Positions 1-7,106 are shown, counted from the first letter of the stretch. The stretch is DNA of 64,000 nt from Caldilineaceae bacterium (GCA_022823185.1 JAJDXQ010000043.1:62001-126000); one strand, 5' to 3'. Notes: a model not told the origin generated them from the sequence alone. Made by a program: numbers and translations.

Positions 1-971
1 GCCATATCATATGCCGTCTCGTAGTCGTCACAGCGCAGGAGATCATAGGCCATTTTGGCGCTGGCAAGTCGGCCGGCGGCGTTGATACGCGGCGCGATGC
101 GAAAGCTGATCGCTGTGCTGTCGACCCCGTCCAGAGGCACAGAAGCCATCTCTGTCAACGCAAACAACCCGACCCGGTTGCCCTGACGCATTTCCGCCAA
201 TCCCCGCCGCACCAGGGAACGGTTTTCGCCCAGCAGCGGCACCAGGTCGGCGACGGTGCCGACAGCCACCAGATCGAGGAGGGACTGTTCCTCCTGCGCA
301 GCTTCTTCCGTAGAAAGCCGGCTCCAGGGCTGCTGCGAGACGACGCGCAGGACGCCCTGCGCCAGCCGGTAAGCAACGCCAACCCCGGCCAGCGGTTGAA
401 ATGTGTCTGCGCGGGCATCTCGGCGCGGATTGATCACTGCCAGGGCCGAAGGCAACTCTGCGCCGATTGTGTGATGGTCGGTGAGCACAACGTCCATGCC
501 CAGCTCTGCGGCTTCCGCGACTTCGGCGACACTGCGAATGCCGCAGTCGACCGTCACGAGCAGGTCGGCTCCCTTGGCGGCGATAGAGCGGAGCGCCTCC
601 ACATTCAGGCCGTAGCCCTCATCCACCCGGTTTGGGATGTATGCGCCGACGAGGGCGCCGGCGCGTTGCAAGGCCGTCGTCATCAGGGCGGTGGCCGTGA
701 CGCCGTCGGCGTCGAAATCTCCGTATACACAGATGACTTCACGCGTTTCAATGGCCCGCGCTACCCGCGAGACGGCGGCCGACATGTCGGTCAGGCGAAA
801 TGGATTTTCCTGGACAGCATCCTCGCCTTGCAGGAAGGACGTTACGGCCGCTCCGTCACGCAGACCGCGATTGTACAGCACCTGCAACAACGCCGGATGT
901 TCGTGGCTGTTAGCCAGGAAGCTCTCCGGCGCGGGTGGATGGAAGTTCCAATGTTTATCGGTCGCGGACAA
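1..971 (-). CDS. recJ: single-stranded-DNA-specific exonuclease RecJ (5' part; C-terminus beyond window)
   Basis: RecJ is a 5'-3' single-strand DNA exonuclease acting in recombination and mismatch/base-excision repair. The minus strand is open from about 971 to the window edge and encodes roughly 323 residues. Near residue 65 it has GDFDADGVTATALM (DHH-family motif I), then VTVDCGIRS, and the diagnostic DHH motif in VLTDHHTIG near residue 140. The region INPRRDARADTFQPLAGVGVA follows the usual RecJ pattern. I chose a TTG start at 969-971 because GGAG lies 8 nt upstream on the minus strand and no better ATG is in frame. The DHHA1 and OB domains would lie outside the window, so the gene is cut by the window, not truncated. 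It is divergent from the YprB-like gene at 1131. Confidence 0.93.
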   Translation of the reverse strand, partial: MSATDKHWNFHPPAPESFLANSHEHPALLQVLYNRGLRDGAAVTSFLQGEDAVQENPFRLTDMSAAVSRVARAIETREVICVYGDFDADGVTATALMTTALQRAGALVGAYIPNRVDEGYGLNVEALRSIAAKGADLLVTVDCGIRSVAEVAEAAELGMDVVLTDHHTIGAELPSALAVINPRRDARADTFQPLAGVGVAYRLAQGVLRVVSQQPWSRLSTEEAAQEEQSLLDLVAVGTVADLVPLLGENRSLVRRGLAEMRQGNRVGLFALTEMASVPLDGVDSTAISFRIAPRINAAGRLASAKMAYDLLRCDDYETAYDM

Positions 972-1130
972 AGTGGATTCTCCACCAGGAGAGGAACGAT
1001 ACGGCGTACGGAGTCCAATTATAGTCGAGAGAGCAGATGGGGCGCAAAAAAGAGGGGGATTTCCCGCCTCTATGGGGCTGGGCTACAATAGGGATTCAGT
1101 CTGGACTGATCACGCTTCAAAGCATTCCCG

Positions 1131-2531
1131 ATGTCCTCTACTTCTGAACGTTTGCGCCGCCTGCAGGGCTTGCGCGGCCGGCGCGCATCTTCTGCGCCGG
1201 CGAAAACGGGCGCGCCCGAGCAGTCTGCGGCGCCATCGCCCGAATGGCAGGCTGAGCCAGCATCCGTCGAGGCGTTGGAGACGGGTGAAATTGTCGAGAA
1301 CAGCGCCGGACACTGTTACCTTGTTACCCGGCGCTACGCGGCAGGGGAAGTTGAGGGAAGCCAGCCGCCCGCTTTGCCCGCCCTCCGAAAGCAGACCGTG
1401 CCAGGCAATCTTCCGGAACGCGATCCTTCGGTCCTTGCTCCTCTATACCCCGCCTACCGGTTGGAAGACTGCCCTGATTTTCGCAAGGCCGCATTTCTGG
1501 ACATCGAGAGCACCGGTCTGGGCGGAGGCGCCGGCATCTACGCCTTTATGGTCGGAATTGGCACGTTTGAACGCCAAGGCCGGGCTGTGGACGAGCCGGA
1601 GGACCGTTGGACATTTGTAGCGCGTCAATTTTTCATGCGCCATCCGGGCGAAGAGCCGGCCCTGCTGACGGCGATCGCAGATCTGCTAGAGGGCTGCGAG
1701 AGCCTGGTGACCTTCAACGGTCGTTCCTTCGACGCCCCGCTCTTGCGCGGGCGATACCGCTACGCCGGCCGTTTCCTGCCCGCAGACGTTGCAATGCCAG
1801 CTGTGTTGAAAGAGGGCGCGCCCCACTTGGATCTGTTACACCCTGCCCGCCGATTGTGGCGCAAACGCCTGGGCAGCTGCGCTCTCAGCAATCTGGAACA
1901 GAAAGTCCTGGGGATTGCGCGGACGGAGGCCGATGTGCCCGGCAGCCTGATCCCGCAATTGTACGCTGACTATCTGCGAGACGGCGACGGCCGCATGATG
2001 CAGAGCGTCTTCTACCACAATCGCGAGGATATCATTTCGATGGCGGCGTTGACGGAGGTGGTCTGCAGCGTATTCGCCGAACCGACCGCCGCGGGCGCCG
2101 GCCATCTGCAGCCGCTCGACCTGCTGAGCATGGCGCGGCTGCAGGAGGAGCTGGAGCGGCTGGACCGCGCTGAGACGCTTTTCCGCGCCGCGCTGGAGGC
2201 GCTCAGCGGCCGTGCGCACCTGGCTGAGTCGTTTGACGGTTTGGGCCGTCTGCTCAAACGACAGCGGCGCTGGGAAGAGGCAGCGGCCGTCTGGCAGCAG
2301 TGGCTGACGACGGTGGGCGGCGCGGGGAGCGCCCCAGACAGCCGCCCCTACGTAGAACTGGCAAAGTTCTGCGAATGGCACAGCGGCGACCTGGCGCAAG
2401 CGGCCATGTGGACCCGGTGGGCGTTGCACGAACAGGAGCAGTCCCCGCCCCACGCGCGGTCCCCGCAGGTCCAGACTGAACTGCGTCACCGGCTGACCCG
2501 CCTGCAACGGAAGCTGGGCGCGGACGGGTGA
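1131..2531 (+). CDS. YprB-like RNase H-fold 3'-5' exonuclease with C-terminal TPR region
   Basis: The 466-residue protein has a DnaQ/RNase H-like exonuclease domain. Exo I is FLDIESTGLGGG near residue 122, Exo II is in LVTFNGRSFDAPLL near residue 195, and Exo III is YHNREDIISM near residue 297, which supplies the D-E-D-D metal ligands. This matches the YprB/COG3359 family of predicted exonucleases. The N-terminal ~70 residues are basic and low-complexity. The C-terminal ~150 residues contain helical repeats (ARLQEELERLDRAETLFRAAL and similar) that look like TPRs and may mediate contacts. A TACAAT box lies about 42 nt upstream of the ATG. Substrate is unknown; a DNA-repair role is inferred only from the fold and from recJ being next door. 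Confidence 0.85.
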   Translation: MSSTSERLRRLQGLRGRRASSAPAKTGAPEQSAAPSPEWQAEPASVEALETGEIVENSAGHCYLVTRRYAAGEVEGSQPPALPALRKQTVPGNLPERDPSVLAPLYPAYRLEDCPDFRKAAFLDIESTGLGGGAGIYAFMVGIGTFERQGRAVDEPEDRWTFVARQFFMRHPGEEPALLTAIADLLEGCESLVTFNGRSFDAPLLRGRYRYAGRFLPADVAMPAVLKEGAPHLDLLHPARRLWRKRLGSCALSNLEQKVLGIARTEADVPGSLIPQLYADYLRDGDGRMMQSVFYHNREDIISMAALTEVVCSVFAEPTAAGAGHLQPLDLLSMARLQEELERLDRAETLFRAALEALSGRAHLAESFDGLGRLLKRQRRWEEAAAVWQQWLTTVGGAGSAPDSRPYVELAKFCEWHSGDLAQAAMWTRWALHEQEQSPPHARSPQVQTELRHRLTRLQRKLGADG

Positions 2532-2571
2532 ACAGGGGGAGATGTATCCCAGACGATCGTCCGGCGAGCGG

Positions 2572-2591
2572 GGCCAGACCGTTGTCTGGCC
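2572..2591. repeat. perfect 8-bp hairpin after the YprB-like gene
   Basis: GGCCAGAC, loop CGTT, GTCTGGCC. It sits 40 nt after the stop codon and could end transcription, but no T-tract follows on either strand, so I do not call it an intrinsic terminator. Confidence 0.45.
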
Positions 2592-2654
2592 TGGGGCCGC
2601 CACTGATCGGATGCTTGCCGCCAACACTTTGGATTCGCTTAGCAAGTAGGGAAG

Positions 2655-2670
2655 CAGGGCAATCGCATCT
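2655..2670 (+). repeat. left terminal inverted repeat of the ISAs1 element
   Basis: CAGGGCAATCGCATCT, a perfect 16-bp complement of 7859-7874. The transposase stop codon abuts its inner edge. Confidence 0.85.
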
Positions 2671-3266
2671 TATTGGGAGAGAACTTTCAGCAGATAGTCA
2701 GTTTTCCAACCAGCTCGTTTCCGTTTGGCGGCAATACCGACTTTGGCGCTTTTCTCTTTGCGTAGGGGGTTTAGGGCCAGTTTGCGTAAGATGGCCAGGT
2801 TTCGCTGTGCATGGCCCTGACGGACGCGACTGTCGTCCTCGCGAAAGGCGACATCGAGGACCCAGTGGACTGAATTCTCGATGCTCCAGTGGCTGCGGGT
2901 GAAATGCAAGAGCATTTTGGCGTCGGGAGGCAAGCTGGAGATGAAGTATCGAGTTGCATACGAAGTGCCTTCTGGAAGTTGTCGTTTGGCTTCGACCATG
3001 ACGAGGCTCTGCAGTTGTGACCACTCTTGGTCCGGGTCCATGTAGGCGAGGAAATCAAGGTCAGAGATAACCCAACAGCGCCTGGTTTCGATGCGACCGT
3101 GGTCTTTTTCTATCGTCTGGTGGAAGTCGTGGTCAACATTGGCAAATTCACTCTCTTTCTCCAGTGTGAACATGGTCTCGACAGCTTCATGCAACTGCGG
3201 TTGATTCTTTTTGAGCGCAAGAACGTAGTCAGCGCCGTCCTCTGTAATCTGATGCGCAATTGTTTT
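2670..3266 (-). pseudogene. ISAs1-family transposase, C-terminal half (split by insertion)
   Basis: Reading the minus strand inward from 3266, the frame encodes KTIAHQITEDGADYVLALKK and onward to the stop at 2670. It holds the catalytic C-terminal block with HWSIENSVHWVLDVAFREDD. An ATG-initiated ORF exists from 3194, but coding clearly extends upstream to the insertion point at 3258/3266. Joined to 7226-7773 with one target-duplication copy removed, it gives 1,137 nt, or 378 codons plus stop, with no frameshift or stop at the joint. The half alone cannot be functional because the N-terminal catalytic block lies 4 kb away. Confidence 0.9.
3259..3266. repeat. 8-bp target-site duplication, left copy (ATTGTTTT)
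   Basis: Identical to 7226-7233 and immediately outside the inner element's terminal inverted repeats. Eight bp is the duplication length known for the IS1595 family. Confidence 0.93.
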
Positions 3267-3290
3267 GGCATTTATGTATTTAACTTCACA
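3267..3290 (+). repeat. left terminal inverted repeat of the IS1595-type transposon
   Basis: 24 bp beginning GGCATTTATGTATTTAAC. It matches the complement of 7202-7225 at 23 of 24 positions. Confidence 0.92.
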
Positions 3291-3420
3291 AATTTCGCCT
3301 TGTGAAATGCTGTGGATGAACGTGCTGCGCTTTTAACTTATAGGAGATGAATAGGAACATTGTTTCTTTTTCTTTCATACGTAAGTAGTACCATCACTTA
3401 CTCTGAAAGGAGAGTAAACA

Positions 3421-3800
3421 TGAACGAAGAGCAGAATATAATTGTAGGCAAGGTGTTTCAATTAAGAGGTGATCCAAAAGTATTTGAGTGGATCGAAATC
3501 TTTGCCAGTAGGATCGTGCAGCACGGGGACTCCATCTTTATCAAGGAAGGGAAGGGGACCGAGGCTCTCCAACTTTTCTATGAGAAAGCTATTGAAATCT
3601 TCGGGCAATTTGGGGGAGGGGACGAGGATGGCACCGGAAATTCCGCAAGCGGGGCAATGAAGGAGGAGGACATTACTACTGATTTTTACAATGCCAGCAT
3701 TGAATTGCTTGTGTTTGCGACACTTGAGTTGCCTCATTTGGTGACTCCCGACGACACGTCTCACCGCAAACTGGGCCAAAATTCGCCAAATTCAGGGTAG
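3421..3800 (+). CDS. hypothetical small protein, transposon cargo
   Basis: A 126-residue acidic protein beginning MNEEQNIIVGKVFQLRG. I chose the ATG at 3421 because AGGAG lies 8 nt upstream; the track-style upstream start has no ribosome site. It contains a helical middle (ALQLFYEKAIEIFGQF) and no recognised motif. It is antisense to the minus-strand ORF 3462-3779 over almost its full length, so probably only one of the two is translated. The strong ribosome site favours this one; the CPAC motif favours the other. Confidence 0.4.
3462..3779 (-). CDS. hypothetical small protein with Cys-x2-His / CPAC pair, transposon cargo
   Basis: 105 residues with LKCRKHKQ near residue 19 and LHCPACG near residue 41, a spacing that resembles a small zinc-binding ribbon. 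The start is TTG at 3779, overlapping the end of the upstream minus-strand ORF (3761-4114) by 19 nt, which suggests translational coupling; an internal ATG lies 14 codons in. It conflicts with the plus-strand ORF 3421-3800. Function unknown. Confidence 0.42.
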   Translation of the reverse strand: MAQFAVRRVVGSHQMRQLKCRKHKQFNAGIVKISSNVLLLHCPACGISGAILVPSPKLPEDFNSFLIEKLESLGPLPFLDKDGVPVLHDPTGKDFDPLKYFWITS

Positions 3801-4114
3801 CAGGATGGGTACATTGGGCGTGTGGCATCTTGATAATCGATCACGTCATCAACTTCATGCTGAGTAACACTGCCCCCGGTAACGCCATCAACTAGGTAAT
3901 TTCTCGGAAATAGCCTAGTTGATTGGTTTATCTCCTCGAAGAGAGGTGCCAAACTAACCGACTCTTTCAGCGCATCAAAAGCTGGTTTAAGACTGTTTGT
4001 TCTTGCGATCTCTGCTACCGCAGTATCCAAAGCAGAGGATCGCGCTGCTTCCTGCGCAACAACCCTTAAACGCGGGGCAAGTTGATTGTGACGCAAAATA
4101 GCTGCTATAGACAT
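3761..4114 (-). CDS. hypothetical small protein, transposon cargo
   Basis: 117 residues starting MSIAAILRHNQLAPRLRVV. I chose the ATG at 4112-4114 because AAAGGAG lies about 6 nt upstream on the minus strand; the longer reading from 4177 lacks a site. The N-terminal half is predicted helical, and the C-terminus is rich in aromatic residues (CYPEFGEFWPS). No family is recognised. It is divergent from the transposase and may form a two-gene unit with 3462-3779. Confidence 0.5.
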   Translation of the reverse strand: MSIAAILRHNQLAPRLRVVAQEAARSSALDTAVAEIARTNSLKPAFDALKESVSLAPLFEEINQSTRLFPRNYLVDGVTGGSVTQHEVDDVIDYQDATRPMYPSCYPEFGEFWPSLR

Positions 4115-4170
4115 GCTATTCTCCTTTGAAATAGGGAAACACACATCATCTGGCTCGTCTGGCCTCGAAT

Positions 4171-4199
4171 TTGACAAGCTGACCAGTATATGCTATAAT
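4171..4199 (+). promoter_or_regulatory. perfect consensus sigma-70 promoter for the transposase
   Basis: TTGACA at 4171-4176, a 17-nt spacer, then TATAAT at 4194-4199. Both hexamers are exact consensus. The expected transcript start near 4206 gives a ~100-nt leader containing the inverted repeat ATGCACTG (4208-4215) / CAGTGCAT (4242-4249). Confidence 0.85.
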
Positions 4200-4304
4200 G
4201 TTCGACAATGCACTGGTGTCAAATCCAATGCTGTTTTGTGGCAGTGCATGTTCACATTGTAACCTAGCTGTGACGACATGCCAATAGCTAAAAAGGGGCG
4301 CGTG

Positions 4305-5249
4305 ATGGATCAGAAAAATGCGGACACGACGATCAGCGTATTCGATTTCTTCGAGATGTTCCCGGATGAAAGTGCTGCCATCGACTACTTTGAGGATTTG
4401 CGATGGGGAGAAACGGGTGTGTGTTGCCCCGGTTGCGATTCCAACAAGGTTAAACGACTCAAGCGCAGACCGTATCACCTGTGCAGTAGTTGTCGCAAAA
4501 CGTTCACGGTTCGTACTGGCACCATCTTCGAACGGTCGCACGTCCCACTCAACAAGTGGCTCTACGCCATCTACTTGTTGGATACTTCACGTAAGGGTAT
4601 CTCCAGTGTACAGTTGTCTAAAGAGTTGGGAGTACAGCAACGAACCGCTTGGTTCATGCTTCACCGATTGCGTGAGGCGTGCGACATCTTGGCTGAACGA
4701 ATGGATGGAACAATTGAGGTGGATGAAACGTTTGTTGGTGGCAGCAAGACGAACATGCACTATGAGAAGAAAAAGAAGCTGCCACCTGGACCGCTAGGCG
4801 GAAAGGAAATCGTGTTGGGAATGCGTGAGCGCGAATCTGGCAGAGTTATCGCCTACCCTGTCCCTGACAGGTCAACGAAGCGAATGTCCAGCGAGGTGCT
4901 GCGCAACGTGGAACGAGGCTCGACCGTTTACACTGACGACCACAATGGGTATCACAAGCTGAACAAGTGGTACAAACACAGAACAGTAAACCATTCCAAC
5001 TGGCAATTCGCGGAAGGAGACGTGAGCACAAACGGGATAGAGAGTGTGTGGTCGGTGCTAAAACGTGGTTACAAGGGCATCTACCACCATTGGTCGAAGA
5101 AAAACATGGAGCGATACGTCAACGAATTCACGTTTCGACTCAATGGTAAGAAGGTGTACAATCACTTCATGGACAGAATGGATGACCTGCTTTCTAACGC
5201 CATTGGCAAACGGTTGACGTACAAGGAACTGACCGCGAAAGGGGACTGA
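4305..5249 (+). CDS. IS1595-family (ISXO2-like) DDE transposase
   Basis: This 314-residue enzyme mobilises the surrounding element. It has an N-terminal zinc ribbon (CPGCDSN near residue 41, CSSCRKTF near residue 60), a helix-turn-helix-like segment (GISSVQLSKELGVQQRTAWFM) and the DDE_Tnp_IS1595 core: IEVDETFVGG near residue 140, VYTDDHNGYH near residue 209 and NGIESVWSVLKRGY near residue 245. These fit the catalytic acidic residues of the family. I prefer ATG 4305 (AAGGGG about 9 nt upstream) over ATG 4278 or GTG 4302. No frameshift or stop is seen, so the gene may be active. It is followed by a 54-codon ORF. Confidence 0.92.
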   Translation: MDQKNADTTISVFDFFEMFPDESAAIDYFEDLRWGETGVCCPGCDSNKVKRLKRRPYHLCSSCRKTFTVRTGTIFERSHVPLNKWLYAIYLLDTSRKGISSVQLSKELGVQQRTAWFMLHRLREACDILAERMDGTIEVDETFVGGSKTNMHYEKKKKLPPGPLGGKEIVLGMRERESGRVIAYPVPDRSTKRMSSEVLRNVERGSTVYTDDHNGYHKLNKWYKHRTVNHSNWQFAEGDVSTNGIESVWSVLKRGYKGIYHHWSKKNMERYVNEFTFRLNGKKVYNHFMDRMDDLLSNAIGKRLTYKELTAKGD

Positions 5250-5342
5250 CCGTTCCGAGTCGCACACGATACAAACTCGGAACAACCAGACCCCGCCAAC
5301 ACCGTACCAGTTCACAATCAAGAAGTCAAGCGGGAGGGATCA

Positions 5343-5507
5343 ATGGAAGAAAAGGGCAGGAGAATTGACCGCAGACGCCTCGACTTCATCGCCAAGCAGG
5401 TGATTGATTACAGGCCAAGTGAGAAAAAGGAGAAGCCAAAACCCAAAAAGCCCAAGCGTCAACCCGATTTGTTTGACGAGGAAAAGAAGAAAGACGAGGA
5501 CACCTGA
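5343..5507 (+). CDS. 54-residue Lys-rich small protein, transposon cargo
   Basis: A short ORF starting MEEKGRRIDRRRLDFIAKQV and ending DLFDEEKKKDEDT. It is preceded by GGGAGGG 4 nt before the ATG. Its middle is a run of Lys-Pro repeats (KKEKPKPKKPKRQP), probably disordered and nucleic-acid binding. It lies 93 bp downstream of the transposase in the same direction and ends before the tRNA-like gene on the other strand. An accessory role in transposition is possible but not shown. Confidence 0.55.
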   Translation: MEEKGRRIDRRRLDFIAKQVIDYRPSEKKEKPKPKKPKRQPDLFDEEKKKDEDT

Positions 5508-5522
5508 AAGACTAAAAGAGAA

Positions 5523-5595
5523 GGCCCCTGGCGGGAATCGAACCCGCAACCTCCACATGCGACTGTGACGCTCTCTCCGATTGAGCTACAGGGCC
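5523..5595 (-). tRNA. tRNA-like gene with non-canonical anticodon loop, on the transposon
   Basis: The minus strand gives a 73-nt cloverleaf: acceptor GGCCCTG, D-arm GCTC-N9-GAGC, anticodon arm TCACA-GTCGCA-TGTGG, variable AGGTT, and a perfect T-arm GCGGG-TTCGATT-CCCGC, then CAGGGGCC. Two features are abnormal. The anticodon loop is 6 nt with a 5-bp stem, or 8 nt with 4 bp, so no anticodon can be assigned with confidence (GTC, CGC or TCG are in the loop). The 3' acceptor strand also has one extra G relative to perfect pairing. CCA is not encoded. It may be degenerate, a mimic, or an unusual tRNA; the conserved D and T arms argue against random sequence. Confidence 0.6.
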
Positions 5596-5643
5596 TTCAA
5601 CACAGGCAAGAGTATCATAACCGTGGTGTTCTCGCCAAATACA

Positions 5644-5675
5644 AAGCCATCGCAAAAGTAGCGGTGGCTTTTTTG
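5644..5675 (+). terminator. intrinsic terminator downstream of the transposase/54-codon ORF unit
   Basis: AAGCCATCGC (5644-5653), 7-nt loop, GCGGTGGCTT (5661-5670), followed by TTTTG. One G-T wobble in the stem. Confidence 0.7.
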
Positions 5676-5712
5676 TTGGACAGTTGACGCAACCGAATAA
5701 TCGTGTTAAGTT

Positions 5713-5852
5713 GACGCTTGCCACAGCAGTATGCCCCATCGGGGCGTTTCGATCTCATATCAGGGGAGTGCGCATTGCGCCTCCTTGTTGGTCTATGAGA
5801 TCGGAATAGACTGCTGTGGCAAGCGTCCATTCTTCTTACCCAACAAGGAGGC
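5713..5852 (+). promoter_or_regulatory. branched structured leader with a Shine-Dalgarno-sequestering arm
   Basis: An 18-bp outer stem is formed by GACGCTTGCCACAGCAGT (5713-5730) and its exact complement at 5810-5827. Inside are a GCCCC-ATC-GGGGC hairpin (5733-5745) and a second arm GATCTCATA (5751-5759) / TATGAGATC (5794-5802) enclosing GGAG-T-GCGC-ATT-GCGC-CTCC. In addition 5779-5791 (GCCTCCTTGTTGG) is a perfect 13-nt complement of 5840-5852, which contains the AAGGAGG ribosome site of the GTG at 5859. The inner hairpin and the anti-Shine-Dalgarno pairing use the same bases, so the two folds are mutually exclusive, as in a translational switch. A ligand or trigger cannot be read from the sequence. 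A weak promoter (TTGACG-17-TAAGTT, 5684-5712) lies just upstream. Confidence 0.6.
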
Positions 5853-5858
5853 ACCGTC

Positions 5859-6164
5859 GTGGAAATTGTAATCGTGGTGATAGTACTCTTGGTTCTAATT
5901 TGGGTAATAGTAGCCAGCGGTTCAAGTGCCAAAAAGAGAAAGGAAGAGTTACGAGCAAAGTATCGGAAAGAGACGCCAGCACGACGTGCCCTTATTCTTC
6001 AACTATACGCGGATGGAATTGACTTGAAGGAGATAACTTTCATTCTCAGAAGGGCAGACTATCGGGGCGTCGAAGGCGAAGAAATAACCATGAAAGAAAT
6101 CATGGAAGAACACGCTCAGATACAGATTAACACGCATCGCGAAGCATTGAAGGCTGAAGTATAA
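5859..6164 (+). CDS. small single-pass membrane protein, transposon cargo
   Basis: 101 residues from GTG 5859, with AAGGAGG 8 nt upstream inside the structured leader. An N-terminal hydrophobic segment (IVIVVIVLLVLIWVIVASG, residues 3-21) is followed by a basic, helical cytoplasmic part (KKRKEELRAKYRKETPARRALI) and a C-terminal region containing KEITMKEIMEEHAQIQ. No family is recognised. Its stop overlaps the ATG of the next ORF (TAATG), so the two were probably translated together. Confidence 0.6.
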   Translation: MEIVIVVIVLLVLIWVIVASGSSAKKRKEELRAKYRKETPARRALILQLYADGIDLKEITFILRRADYRGVEGEEITMKEIMEEHAQIQINTHREALKAEV

Positions 6165-6361
6165 TGGAAGAACAAGACGAACAACGCTAACACGATTGGT
6201 ACATATCGCACACGGATCATTACCCAAGTGGGTACATAGAATACGAACGTTGCTGGAGATGTAAAGCCTTTCGCGTCGTGCAGTATCCACCTGGAATTGT
6301 TCTTGACTCCAGACCGAAGCCTTTGCCTAAGTATTGTTCGGTCGAGACGTATGAAGAGTGA
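6164..6361 (+). pseudogene. 66-codon Cys-containing ORF interrupted by an in-frame TAA
   Basis: The frame opens with an ATG overlapping the previous stop, reads MEEQDEQR, meets TAA at 6188-6190, and then stays open as HDWYISHTDHYPSGYIEYER followed by CWRCKAFRVVQYPPG to TGA at 6361. The downstream part has protein-like composition, a CWRC pair and a later Cys, suggesting a small metal-binding fold. I read this as a recent nonsense mutation; a sequencing error is the main alternative. No start codon with a ribosome site exists after the TAA. Confidence 0.5.
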
Positions 6362-6411
6362 AAACTGTGTTTGCGCTCTGTTGATCCCTGCGGGGACTAA
6401 AGGAGGGTGGC

Positions 6412-6660
6412 ATGGAACGATTCAGCGACGACGACTTTAATGAACTTTTCAGTCAGGACGCTTTGCGCAGTTTGATTGAGAAAGTGAGGGCCGAGCCGAC
6501 GCCACCAGGAGAAACCCTGACGGTGCAAGTCAGCGACGACGACTTGAGCGAAGTGTGCGAACTGAGCGTGTATCTTGGCAAAAGCAGGGACGAAACACTT
6601 GAACTCGCAATGAAGGTAGGGCTGGCGGCCTTGCTAGCGCAGTACTACGGCCAGACCTAG
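6412..6660 (+). CDS. hypothetical 82-residue protein, possible RHH-type regulator
   Basis: ATG 6412 is preceded by AAAGGAGGGTGG, an excellent ribosome site. The protein is acidic at the N-terminus (MERFSDDDFNELFSQ). Its C-terminal part runs LTVQVSDDDLSEVCELSVYL then GKSRDETLELAMKVGLAALL, a strand plus two helices in the order of a ribbon-helix-helix DNA-binding unit. That resemblance is weak and by eye only. It is followed 20 nt later by a long hairpin. Confidence 0.55.
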   Translation: MERFSDDDFNELFSQDALRSLIEKVRAEPTPPGETLTVQVSDDDLSEVCELSVYLGKSRDETLELAMKVGLAALLAQYYGQT

Positions 6661-6681
6661 ACCCACGATATACCCTAAAAA

Positions 6682-6720
6682 ATCGCGGCGTGCAAAATCA
6701 AATTTTTTGCGCGCCGCGAT
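6682..6720. terminator. 16-bp hairpin after the 82-residue ORF
   Basis: ATCGCGGCGTGCAAAA (6682-6697) pairs with TTTTGCGCGCCGCGAT (6705-6720), with one G-T wobble. It is flanked by a further inverted pair TACCCTA (6671-6677) / TAGGGTA (6758-6764). A-tracts upstream and T-rich sequence downstream suggest a bidirectional terminator. Confidence 0.6.
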
Positions 6721-6865
6721 CTTATCCTTTGTAACTTGCCAAATTTTAATTTCTCTATAGGGTAAAAAAAATACGCGGTGACTACTGATCACGCTACACT
6801 AAAATCACGTCATAATCGCTCGTTAAAGGCGAGGCCAAAATTGATGGTGGCCTTGCAAACATCGC

Positions 6866-6894
6866 TTGACAAATCAAGCAAAATACGCTAGGCT
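6866..6894 (+). promoter_or_regulatory. sigma-70-type promoter for the last transposon ORF
   Basis: TTGACA (6866-6871), 17-nt spacer, TAGGCT (6889-6894). The predicted start is ~30 nt before ATG 6932. Confidence 0.6.
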
Positions 6895-6931
6895 AATGGG
6901 CATGACTACGATAGCCCCCGGAGAGAAAACC

Positions 6932-7084
6932 ATGGCAAAGAAAAATAAAAATGCAAGCACTGATGAACGGCTTACACATTTAGAAGCAGACATGCGCTGG
7001 GTCAAATGGATCGTTATGGTCGGAATACCCTTCATCGTACTGCAACTCTTCTACGTCACCTCGCGCCTGCCTCCTATCAACTAA
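6932..7084 (+). CDS. 50-residue membrane protein with short coiled coil, XhlA-like
   Basis: Starts MAKKNKNASTDERLTHLEAD with GGAGAG about 7 nt upstream; longer upstream readings begin inside the promoter. The layout is a short heptad-type helix (DERLTHLEADMRWVK) followed by one membrane span (WIVMVGIPFIVLQLFYV). This is the layout of XhlA/hemolysin-type and other small membrane anchors, but similarity is only architectural. It is flanked by its own promoter and a strong terminator. Confidence 0.55.
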   Translation: MAKKNKNASTDERLTHLEADMRWVKWIVMVGIPFIVLQLFYVTSRLPPIN

Positions 7085-7106
7085 ATAGCTCACACTACAT
7101 AAACCC

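Noticed and set aside
396..640. tRNA or rRNA genes elsewhere in the window
   Set aside because: Apart from tRNA-Leu at 48562 and the tRNA-like gene at 5523, I found no cloverleaf or rRNA sequence.
396..1091. 231-codon plus-strand ORF opposite recJ
   Set aside because: The minus frame carries GDFDADGVT and TDHHTIG of RecJ; the plus frame is its shadow.
5523..5595. Calling the tRNA-like gene a tRNA-Asp
   Set aside because: GTC lies in the loop but not at the canonical position after U33, and the loop is not 7 nt.
6188..6190. Recoded stop (selenocysteine- or readthrough-type) in the cargo ORF
   Set aside because: TAA is not a selenocysteine or pyrrolysine codon and no stimulatory structure follows; a nonsense mutation is simpler.
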